From: Mycobacterium paragordonae
GTDB lineage: Bacteria; Actinomycetota; Actinomycetes; Mycobacteriales; Mycobacteriaceae
Reading direction: 5' to 3'
DNA length: 64,000 nt
Assembly: GCF_003614435.1 (NCBI RefSeq)
Contig: NZ_CP025546.1
Span: 2,356,001-2,420,000, forward strand
Position numbers and translations under genes: made by a program. Positions within the stretch are counted from its first letter, which is position 1. Each line of letters opens with the position of its first letter. Positions 55,749 through 63,347 of the stretch are shown here, piece after piece. The notes beneath the pieces are model-generated. The model was not told the origin of the DNA, made no database searches, and was given only the letters and a program-made list of their open reading frames with translations.

Positions 55749-57179
55749 CTAAGCCACCGCCCCTGATTGCTGGTTGCCCGCCGCGTCGGCCTGGCCGTCG
55801 CCGATTGCGTCGGTGAGGGCGGACAGTGCGTCGGCCAAGACCCGCTGGATTCCCGAAGTGATTCCAGTGCACGAGGTTTCGATTTTCGTAGCGCTTTTCT
55901 GAATTGCACAGGCGGTCTTCTTCACGTCGTCAAGCGTATTGAGCTGCGCCATGGCTTGGGTGATCTTTTCCTCGGCGGTGGCGATCTGGTGTGCGCCCCT
56001 TCGCGTGGTCGCTGCCAGTGCAGCCGTACGCAGCAGCATGACGACGGTGCGCACCAGCTCCGGGTCGTCCGATCCCGGATCGAAGGCAAGCACGATGCGT
56101 CTGGGGCCAAGCACCCTGATGGACCGGCCGCCGTTCTGCTCGGCGGTCCGTACGAGGCCGAGCGCGGCGCCGGAAAGACGGTTGCGCTCGGCCTCGTCGA
56201 AGTACTCGGTCCACCCCACACGGGCCGAGTCCGTCATTTCGATCACTACGCGAGCCGCGCCGCCATCGATGGTGAACACGGCGTCGCCCTTCTTCGACCG
56301 GGGGACTGCGCCGACGATGGCACGGGTGTCCGTGAAATCGTCGCCGAGGCCGGTGGCGACCTCCGAAAGAACAGCGTTGACTTGATTCTCGAATGTGTCG
56401 CCCTTAATCGGCGTCACCTTGGCCAACCTGGCTTTGGCTTCCTGAACCTTTAGTGAGGTCATCAATTCGTCAACCTTCTTGAGCACGTCGCCATGGTTCT
56501 TATCGATCTGCTGGGCGAGCAGCTGCTGGCGGGCATCGAGTTCCGCTGCGTGTTTGGCCATCGGCGAGGTGGGGTCGCTCGGGTCGAATTGCTTGGCTGC
56601 CCTGGTCAGTAGGTCGCTGGTGCCGGCCTTCACCTTGGCGTCGAGCTCGGTGCTGAACTTCTCGAGCACGGGTTGCAGTCGGTCCAGCAGTTCGGGGTTC
56701 TCGCCCGCGAAGATGCGACGCAACTCGGCGGTGAGGTCCGTCTTTGCCGTTGAGACCGAGTCGGTGAACGCCTTGCGGCTGGCGGCGTCGGCCTCGGTCA
56801 TGGCCTTCTTGGCGTCATTGGCGGCCTTCACCACGACTTCGGATGCCGACTTCACCGCTCGTTCGGTGATCTCGACCGCCTTGGCGGTCGAATCAGCCGC
56901 CTTGTCGCCGACCTCCTTCAGCATCTGCTCGAGGATGCGCGATTCCTGAGCTTGGCCGGTTGCGGATAGCGCGTGCGCGCCGATCTTGACGGCTTCAGTG
57001 ATGAACTCGGACAGATCGGCCGCCGCGAGAGTGTCCGGGTCTTCCACTGGCGCACCGCGCTCGCCGGCCGTCCAGCGCCGCGCCTCGCGGGCAACGTCCC
57101 TGTCCTGCACGGTGAGTCGTTCGACTTCGACGGCGGTCAGGGTGTCGTCGAAGTGTGCTTGGGGCTGCTTGTTCTGCAT
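55749..57179 (-). CDS. Coiled-coil protein with nuclease-like C-terminal region, unknown function
   Basis: A 476-residue protein starting behind GGAGGA at 57179. Residues about 75-255 are Ala/Glu/Lys-rich helix, probably coiled coil (AAKAVEITERAVKSASEVVV is typical). Residues 258-380 resemble the RmuC/PD-(D/E)xK layout: KGDTFENQVNAVLSEVA, GLGDDFTD, SKKGDAVFTI, VVIEMTDS; but the expected lysine after the glutamate is replaced (EMT), so catalysis is doubtful. The rest is helical (EEKITQAMAQLNTLDD). Similar actinobacterial proteins are often annotated only as Fis-type regulators. Divergent from the HTH gene at 57349. Confidence 0.75.
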   Translation of the reverse strand: MQNKQPQAHFDDTLTAVEVERLTVQDRDVAREARRWTAGERGAPVEDPDTLAAADLSEFITEAVKIGAHALSATGQAQESRILEQMLKEVGDKAADSTAKAVEITERAVKSASEVVVKAANDAKKAMTEADAASRKAFTDSVSTAKTDLTAELRRIFAGENPELLDRLQPVLEKFSTELDAKVKAGTSDLLTRAAKQFDPSDPTSPMAKHAAELDARQQLLAQQIDKNHGDVLKKVDELMTSLKVQEAKARLAKVTPIKGDTFENQVNAVLSEVATGLGDDFTDTRAIVGAVPRSKKGDAVFTIDGGAARVVIEMTDSARVGWTEYFDEAERNRLSGAALGLVRTAEQNGGRSIRVLGPRRIVLAFDPGSDDPELVRTVVMLLRTAALAATTRRGAHQIATAEEKITQAMAQLNTLDDVKKTACAIQKSATKIETSCTGITSGIQRVLADALSALTDAIGDGQADAAGNQQSGAVA

Positions 57180-57267
57180 GGGTTCCTCCGGTGGGTTGTG
57201 CTGCCGCGAGCTGCGGGAGCGGTGTCCGAAGAATCACGGAACATTGGCTACGAGGCAATGTGTAATG

Positions 57268-57287
57268 CTGATAAGCCCACTTATCAG
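57268..57287. promoter_or_regulatory. Palindrome CTGATAAG-N4-CTTATCAG between divergent island genes
   Basis: A perfect 8-bp inverted repeat around CCCA lies in the 169-base divergent region. A third half-site CTTATCT occurs at 57318-57324, 25 bases before the GTG at 57349. The layout suggests an operator, most simply for the HTH protein encoded there. Confidence 0.55.
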
Positions 57288-57348
57288 TCCAATTGCTTGG
57301 AGAAAAGATCCGGCGGACTTATCTTTGACAGGAACTGAAGGGACATCC

Positions 57349-59220
57349 GTGATCACGCTGACGCTGCAGGACGTCGCTGACCTAGCAAAGGTACAGCGGC
57401 CTGTGGTCAGTGTGTGGCGAAAGCGGCCACTGGTTCGCGGCGTGTCGATGCCGTTTCCTGCTCCTGTCGCGACCGTCGGTGGCGTTGCGCGTTTCTCCCG
57501 CGACGAAGTCGTGGAGTGGTTGACCCGCACCGGCCGCGGGAACAACGCCGAACACGACTACGACGCTCCGGGGATTGCGGTGCCCGACGATGCGGAACTG
57601 GAAGATGTGGTCACGCTGCTGTGCTGGTACGTGCTGACCGGGCAAGAGCTCACCGGCAGGACGCACCCAGAATTGGTGCGGTCGGCAGAAGAATTCGATC
57701 CCCAGGACTTCCTGCTAGCCCGAGAGATGCGCGAGCTGTCGGTGTCCAACGGTGTACTCGCCTATGTCGACGATCTGGTCGAAGCGTCGCACGGCCCCGC
57801 CGACGCGCTGCAGCGAGTCGAGGCCGGACGACTAAAGCGTCGCGAGCAACTGCGTGAACTCACCGACGACGCAGTGAAACTGTTGCGCTGCATGGTTGAA
57901 GCCGCTGCTGTCTACCTCGACGACGACCGGATTGTGCTGCGGGCCCAGGGCTCGCCGATCGCGCTCGATGTGGCGGAGGCGTGCGAGCTTGACGTCGTGT
58001 CTGTCGATCGAGCTGTCCGTCGTCGTGCAGTGATACGCGGCATTCACGTCCGGGAAACCACTGTTTCCAAGTGTGTTTCACTTATCTCTCTGGTCGGACT
58101 CGATGTGGCGGAGACTCTCGATGGTGTCGACGATGCCGTTCTGGAACTGCCGCCGGGGGACGTGGCGATGCTCATTGGCTCCGCCGCCGCGCTCTCCGAT
58201 GAGCTCGCCGGACCATTGCAGAACCGCCGCGCGGACGCGTTGCGGGTTGGCAATCTTGTTGCTGCGGTGCGTCTTCCGCGGGGATTGTGGCGCGAGGCGC
58301 ACCGGCAGAGCTTGGCGGTGTGGGTCTGCCTCGGCGGTGCTCAGGCGCAGCGGCCCTGGGTTGCCGATATCGGTGCCGTCGAGCACATCGAGTTAACTGA
58401 TGTCGCCGCCGATGTCGCCGGCGCGTTGGCGCAGTCGGAGGACCGTGCCTTCCGCTACGCACGGCGAACCCAGCTTTCGAGCGTGCTGGCCGGGGCGGCT
58501 GTCGTGCCTATGGGAGTCCGGGCAGTGCGGCTGCGCGGACATGATGAAGCAGAACATGTTGGCCGAGTGCATCGGGCAACGTTAGTGACGACCACACCGT
58601 TGCCGACGTTGGACGTGCTCGTTGCGTCGGCGCCCGGGCGCATTCACCTTGCCCACCGCTCCTTAGACGAGCTGCAGTCCGGCAAGCGACTCATGCTCAA
58701 ACGGGGGCGGCGCATCGATGTCAGTGACGGGTCGCCGGAGGGAACGGTTCGTGTGTTGCCAACGGAAGTAATTGGGACGCTTAGGCTCGATCCTCTTGAC
58801 GCCGAGGCCAAGTACTCGCGTGCTGTGCGCACCGAGCCAGGTGATGTGATCTTTGTGGAGAAGCCGCGGCCGCGGGCCTGGGTCGATCGGGAGGGTGGGG
58901 CGATGGTGGCTTGCCCGGCCCGGATCATCCGGTTGGCCGAATCGGCGGAGGTCGGGCCAATGGTGCTCGCCGCGCTCATCAACGAGACCGCTTATCCGGG
59001 AAGCGAATGGCGGGCCTGGACGGTTCCAGTGCTGCCACGCGCCGAAGCTGAGCGCCTTGAGGCCGCGCTGGTTCAGGTTGACGAATACCAACAACAAGCG
59101 GACCGTCGGGTAGCCGCGGCGCGCGAGTTGACGACGGCGCTGATCAACGGGGTCGCCGCAGGTGCCCTGACCCTCGACCTGGAACACAGTGCCCCCGGGT
59201 TCACCCGGGCTGAGAAATAG
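57349..59220 (+). CDS. HTH protein with methyltransferase-like core and HsdS-like recognition domain
   Basis: A 623-residue protein starting at GTG 57349 behind GGAACTGAAGGGA. Residues 5-60 are a helix-turn-helix unit (LQDVADLAKVQRPVVSVWRK, then FSRDEVVEWLTRTGRGNN). Residues 175-335 resemble the back part of N6-adenine methyltransferases (RADALRVGNLVAAVRLPRGL, SLAVWVCLGG), yet no DPxxGSG or NPPY/F motif is present. Residues 455-605 look like one HsdS recognition domain and helix (VRVLPTEVIG, EPGDVIFVEKPRP, EAALVQVDEYQQQADRRVAA). It ends 14 bases before hsdM, so it is likely an accessory or regulator of the RM operon; activity is inferred, not known. Confidence 0.72.
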   Translation: MITLTLQDVADLAKVQRPVVSVWRKRPLVRGVSMPFPAPVATVGGVARFSRDEVVEWLTRTGRGNNAEHDYDAPGIAVPDDAELEDVVTLLCWYVLTGQELTGRTHPELVRSAEEFDPQDFLLAREMRELSVSNGVLAYVDDLVEASHGPADALQRVEAGRLKRREQLRELTDDAVKLLRCMVEAAAVYLDDDRIVLRAQGSPIALDVAEACELDVVSVDRAVRRRAVIRGIHVRETTVSKCVSLISLVGLDVAETLDGVDDAVLELPPGDVAMLIGSAAALSDELAGPLQNRRADALRVGNLVAAVRLPRGLWREAHRQSLAVWVCLGGAQAQRPWVADIGAVEHIELTDVAADVAGALAQSEDRAFRYARRTQLSSVLAGAAVVPMGVRAVRLRGHDEAEHVGRVHRATLVTTTPLPTLDVLVASAPGRIHLAHRSLDELQSGKRLMLKRGRRIDVSDGSPEGTVRVLPTEVIGTLRLDPLDAEAKYSRAVRTEPGDVIFVEKPRPRAWVDREGGAMVACPARIIRLAESAEVGPMVLAALINETAYPGSEWRAWTVPVLPRAEAERLEAALVQVDEYQQQADRRVAAARELTTALINGVAAGALTLDLEHSAPGFTRAEK

Positions 59221-59234
59221 GAAGGACGGACGCG

Positions 59235-60857
59235 ATGCCGCCACGGAAAAAGCCGGAGCCGCAAGCACCGTCGACCATGAAGGAGCTCAAGGACACGCTC
59301 TGGAAGGCCGCGGACAAGCTGCGCGGGTCGCTGTCGGCCAACCAGTACAAGGATGTGATCCTGGGTCTGGTGTTCCTGAAATACGTCTCGGATTCGTTCG
59401 ACGAACGCCGTGAGGCCATTCGCGCTGAGCTTAGCGCCGACGGCATGGACGACGATCAGATCGAGGAACTGATCGACGATCCCGAGGAGTACCACGGCTA
59501 CAACGTATTCGTCGTGCCGCCGACTGCACGCTGGAAGTTCCTGGCGGAGAATGCCAAAGGTAAGCCCGCCATCGACGGCGATCCCGGGAAGAACATCGGG
59601 CAGCTTATCGACGAGGCGATGGATGCCGTGATGAAGGCCAACCCAACGCTGGGCGGCACGCTGCCACGCTTGTACAACCGCGACAACGTCGACCAGCGGC
59701 GGCTTGGGGAGCTGATTGACCTATTCAACAGCGCCCGCTTCAGTCGGCAAGGGGAGCACAAGGCGCGGGATCTGATGGGGGAGGTCTACGAGTACTTTCT
59801 TGGGAATTTCGCTCGTGCGGAAGGTAAACGGGGCGGCGAGTTCTTCACCCCGCCCAGTGTGGTCAAGGTGATCGTCGAGGTGCTGGAACCCACCAAGGGG
59901 CGGGTATACGACCCCTGCTGCGGGTCGGGCGGCATGTTCGTGCAAACCGAGAAGTTCATCGCCGATCACGACGGGGATCCGAAAAACATCGTCATCTACG
60001 GTCAGGAAAGCATCGAGGAGACCTGGCGAATGGCCAAGATGAACCTGGCCATCCACGGCATCGACCACAGCGGCCTGAGCAGCCGGTGGGGAGACACATT
60101 CGCGCGCGATCAGCATTCTGACGTCCAGATGGACTATGTGATGGCCAATCCGCCTTTCAACATCAAGGATTGGGCGCGCAACGAGGAAGATCCACGGTGG
60201 CGATTCGGCGTGCCACCGGCCAACAACGCGAACTATGCCTGGATCCAGCACATCCTTTTCAAACTCAAGTCTGGTGGCAAGGCCGGGGTGGTGATGGCCA
60301 ACGGCTCAATGTCGTCGAACTCCAACGGGGAAGGCAATATTCGCGCACAGATCGTGGAAGCCGACCTAGTTTCCTGCATGATTGCCCTTCCTACCCAACT
60401 ATTCCGTAGCACCGGGATACCCGTGTGCCTGTGGTTCTTTGCCAAGGACAAGGCTGCGGGCAAGCAAGGTTCGGTTGATCGATCGGGCCAGTCGCTGTTC
60501 ATCGATGCTCGCGAACTGGGCTACATGGTGGACCGAGCCGAGCGGGCACTCAGTGACGACGATGTTATGCGGATCGGTGACACCTACCACGCTTGGCGCG
60601 GGTCGTCATCGGCCGCCGCAAAAGGTATTACTTACGAGGATATTCCGGGATTCTGCAAGTCGGTGACGCTATCTGAGATCAAGGCCGCGGACTACGCACT
60701 GACGCCTGGGCGGTATGTCGGAGCTGCCGCGGTTGAGGATGACGGTGAACCGATCGATGAGAAGATCGCACGTCTGAAGGCGGAATTGCTTGCGGCGTTT
60801 GATGAGTCGGCGCGGTTGGAGGCCGTGGTGCGGGAGCAGTTGGAGCGATTGTCGTGA
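59235..60857 (+). CDS. hsdM: Type I restriction-modification methyltransferase subunit HsdM
   Basis: A 540-residue N6-adenine methyltransferase. N-terminal helical HsdM_N domain (15-165: KELKDTLWKAADKLRGSLSA), catalytic domain with SAM motif I DPCCGSGGMF (from Asp226) and motif IV NPPF (305-308). The intervening RGGEFFTPPSVV and the GQESIEETWRMAKMNLAIHG stretches are family-typical. The protein length equals M. tuberculosis HsdM (Rv2756c). It methylates adenine at sites chosen by HsdS. Its stop overlaps the hsdS GTG by four bases. Confidence 0.96.
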   Translation: MPPRKKPEPQAPSTMKELKDTLWKAADKLRGSLSANQYKDVILGLVFLKYVSDSFDERREAIRAELSADGMDDDQIEELIDDPEEYHGYNVFVVPPTARWKFLAENAKGKPAIDGDPGKNIGQLIDEAMDAVMKANPTLGGTLPRLYNRDNVDQRRLGELIDLFNSARFSRQGEHKARDLMGEVYEYFLGNFARAEGKRGGEFFTPPSVVKVIVEVLEPTKGRVYDPCCGSGGMFVQTEKFIADHDGDPKNIVIYGQESIEETWRMAKMNLAIHGIDHSGLSSRWGDTFARDQHSDVQMDYVMANPPFNIKDWARNEEDPRWRFGVPPANNANYAWIQHILFKLKSGGKAGVVMANGSMSSNSNGEGNIRAQIVEADLVSCMIALPTQLFRSTGIPVCLWFFAKDKAAGKQGSVDRSGQSLFIDARELGYMVDRAERALSDDDVMRIGDTYHAWRGSSSAAAKGITYEDIPGFCKSVTLSEIKAADYALTPGRYVGAAAVEDDGEPIDEKIARLKAELLAAFDESARLEAVVREQLERLS

Positions 60858-62065
60858 CCCGACTGATCGAACGTAGTTTGTTGGACTTGGTTGAATTTGT
60901 TGTTGATAACCGAGGCCGGACATGCCCAACTGCCGAAGTTGGAATGCCACTTATTGCAACAAACTGTCTCAAAGAGGGCAAGCGCGAACCGGTCTTCGAA
61001 AACGTCAGGTACGTTGACGATGAGACATACTCGAAGTGGTTTAGGGCGCATCCTGAGCCCGGCGACGTGCTTTTTGTCTGTAAAGGCGCGCCGGGTCGTG
61101 TGGCAGTTGTGCCCGACCCGGTTCCATTCTGTATTGCACAAGACATGGTTTCGTTGAGAGCAAACAGACAAATTGCGGACAATAAGTATCTTTACTATCG
61201 CCTCCGCGGTCGTGACGTGCAGTCGCGGATAGAAAACATGCATGTGGGCACAATGATCCCACATTTCAAGAAGGGGGACTTCGGGCACTTGCGGTTCTCT
61301 GTCCATGAGAGTCGCTGCGAGCAAAGGGCGATCGGCGAGGTGCTCGGTGCGCTCGATGACAAGATCGCCGCGAACGAGCGGATAGCAAAGGCTGCGTTCG
61401 AGCTGGCGCAGTCGTTGGGTCGCGCGGTACTAACATCTCGAGACAGACTCGTGCAACGGACTTTCGGGGAACTGGGTCAGCTGTTCGATGGCCCGCATGC
61501 CACGCCGACTCGTCGGTCGGATGGGCCCTACTTCTTGAATATTTCGAGCTTGAAGGGCGGTCGACTCGACCTTGCCGAATCCGACCATGTTTCGGAGGAA
61601 GACTTCGCGAGGTGGACGCGTCGCGTAACACCCGAAGCCGGCGATTTACTGTTCTCGTATGAAACCAGAATTGGAGAGGCTGCGTTGATGCCTGGCGGTC
61701 TCCGCGCATGTTTGGGTCGACGGATGGCCCTCCTTCGACCCAATCGTGACATCGTCGATCCGGTCTTCTTGTTGCACTTTTATCTCAGTGCGGAGTTTCA
61801 GCGAACCGTGGCCATGCACACAATTCATGGTGCGACGGTTCCGCGCATCGGGCTGGCCACAATGCCCGATTGGGGTATCGCGATTCCAGATTTCGAAGCG
61901 CAGCGGCCGATTGCTGGCGCATTAGGTTCGTTGCACAGCATCATGGTCCAGGCTGAGCGTGAGTCGGATGACCTTGCCCGCACCCGTGACGAACTGCTCC
62001 CGCTGCTGATGTCCGGCAAGCTCTGCGTCAAGGACGCCGAGGCGGTCGCGTCGGAGGTGCTGTGA
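60854..62065 (+). CDS. hsdS: Type I restriction-modification specificity subunit HsdS (complete)
   Basis: A 403-residue HsdS with two recognition domains and two conserved helices. TRD1 (about 8-150: LVEFVVDNRGRTCPTAEVG, EPGDVLFVCKGAPGRVAVVP), central helix EVLGALDDKIAANERIAKAA (about 162-181), TRD2 (about 200-360: FGELGQLFDGPHATPTRRSD, VTPEAGDLLFSYETRIGEAA) and final helix plus LARTRDELLPLLMSGKL. The DNA for TRD1 is visibly richer in A+T than its surroundings, a sign of recent exchange. GTG start coupled to hsdM. Together they define the methylation site. Confidence 0.94.
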   Translation: MTRLIERSLLDLVEFVVDNRGRTCPTAEVGMPLIATNCLKEGKREPVFENVRYVDDETYSKWFRAHPEPGDVLFVCKGAPGRVAVVPDPVPFCIAQDMVSLRANRQIADNKYLYYRLRGRDVQSRIENMHVGTMIPHFKKGDFGHLRFSVHESRCEQRAIGEVLGALDDKIAANERIAKAAFELAQSLGRAVLTSRDRLVQRTFGELGQLFDGPHATPTRRSDGPYFLNISSLKGGRLDLAESDHVSEEDFARWTRRVTPEAGDLLFSYETRIGEAALMPGGLRACLGRRMALLRPNRDIVDPVFLLHFYLSAEFQRTVAMHTIHGATVPRIGLATMPDWGIAIPDFEAQRPIAGALGSLHSIMVQAERESDDLARTRDELLPLLMSGKLCVKDAEAVASEVL

Positions 62066-62256
62066 TGGAGCCTCGCGATGCTCACCGACGCGGCGATGAA
62101 CTCCGTCAGCGACGAAATGCCCCTGACCTGGTCATAGACAACGACACAGACATTCTTGGCCACTACATAGACAGGGACACAGTCAGTCGAAGCGCACGTC
62201 CCGAGAGACGGGAACTCCTCGCCAACAGGCGCTCAGTCGTCGGCACAGGATCATGA
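62065..62256 (+). CDS. Small ORF between hsdS and the YhcG-like gene, unknown
   Basis: A 63-residue frame from ATG 62065, whose A is the last base of the hsdS stop, to a TGA (62254-62256) nested in the ATGATG of the next gene. It is charged (many Arg, Asp, Glu) with a central LVIDNDTDILGHYIDRDTVS and no recognisable domain. The overlapping signals at both ends suggest a translated, coupled gene, but codon usage is not strongly convincing. It may instead be a spacer left by rearrangement. Confidence 0.4.
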   Translation: MEPRDAHRRGDELRQRRNAPDLVIDNDTDILGHYIDRDTVSRSARPERRELLANRRSVVGTGS

Positions 62257-63347
62257 TGGCGCGCGACGGCCGATCTGAGAACGAGGCCAGATTCCCTGCC
62301 GCACGACCCAAGGCCGCCGTCCCGGACTGGTACCCACAGCTGCTCGACGCCGTGGCCTGCCGAGTTCAAGCCGGCCGTCAACGCGCCGTCGCGGCGGCCA
62401 ATCAGGAGTTGGTCTCCACCTACTGGGAAGTGGGCAAGGAAATCTTGGCCCGGCAGGACGCCGAAGGTTGGGGCGCTCGCGTCATCGACCGGCTGGCTTC
62501 TGACCTGAAAGAACGCTTCCCGGACGCCAAGGGATTCTCGCCGCGCAACCTCAAGTACATGCGCGCGTTCGCCGCGGCGTGGCCAGATCGGGCAATTGTG
62601 CAAGCGCCGCTTGCACAATTGCCGTGGTACCACCACGTCGCACTCATCGAGAAGCTAGACAGCTATGACCTGCGACTCTGGTATGCGCAAGCTGCTATCG
62701 ACGAAGGCTGGAGCCGCAACGTCCTGGCCCACAACATCGCCGCCCAACTCCACCAGCGCGCCGGCCGCGCTGTCACTAATTTCGCCGACACGCTGCTGCC
62801 AGCGGACTCTGACCTCGCCCAGCAAGCGACCCGCGATCCGTATCTTTTCGACTTCGTCGGCATCGCCGACATTCGCCGGGAACGTGACTTGGAGCAGGCA
62901 CTGACCGACCACGTCGAGAAGTTCCTACTGGAACTCGGGCAGGGCTTCGCGTTCGTCGGCCGTCAGGTCCACCTGGAGATCGGCGACGCCGACTTCTACG
63001 CCGACCTGCTCTTCTACCACCTGAGGCTGCGCTGCTTCGTCGTCATCGAACTCAAGGTCGGCGACTTCGACCCGAGCTATCTGGGTCAGCTCGGCATGTA
63101 CATGTCGGCGATCGACGACCTGCTACGTCACTCCGAAGACAAACCCACCATCGGCCTGGTGTTGTGCAAGACAAAAAACAACATCGTTGCCGAATACGCG
63201 CTGCGTGGATACACCGCGCCGATCGGTGTCGCCGAATGGAGGACGGCGATCACCGCGAGCCTGCCGCCGGAGCTTGAGAGCAGTCTTCCGACAGTCGAAG
63301 AGCTCGAGGCCGAGCTAGACGGTGGAAGTGAGGGGAAACAACAATGA
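62253..63347 (+). CDS. YhcG-like PD-(D/E)xK nuclease family protein (DUF1016)
   Basis: A 364-residue protein (or 363 from the second ATG). N-terminal DUF1016 domain, a DNA-binding-like helical region: VAAANQELVSTYWEVGKEIL, FSPRNLKYMRAFAAAWPD, QLPWYHHVALIEKL. C-terminal nuclease fold: VGRQVHLEIGDADFYADLLF followed by FVVIELK (Asp...Glu-x-Lys) and GQLGMYMSAIDD. Such proteins are frequently encoded inside type I RM loci. It overlaps hsdR by ATGA, so is expressed with the restriction subunit. Role may be additional cleavage or control of restriction. Confidence 0.9.
   Translation: MMARDGRSENEARFPAARPKAAVPDWYPQLLDAVACRVQAGRQRAVAAANQELVSTYWEVGKEILARQDAEGWGARVIDRLASDLKERFPDAKGFSPRNLKYMRAFAAAWPDRAIVQAPLAQLPWYHHVALIEKLDSYDLRLWYAQAAIDEGWSRNVLAHNIAAQLHQRAGRAVTNFADTLLPADSDLAQQATRDPYLFDFVGIADIRRERDLEQALTDHVEKFLLELGQGFAFVGRQVHLEIGDADFYADLLFYHLRLRCFVVIELKVGDFDPSYLGQLGMYMSAIDDLLRHSEDKPTIGLVLCKTKNNIVAEYALRGYTAPIGVAEWRTAITASLPPELESSLPTVEELEAELDGGSEGKQQ

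Noticed and set aside
54200..57200. Missing second half of the truncated hsdS
   Set aside because: I read the three frames after 54212 and found only multicopper-oxidase sequence; the remaining hsdS part is not in the window.
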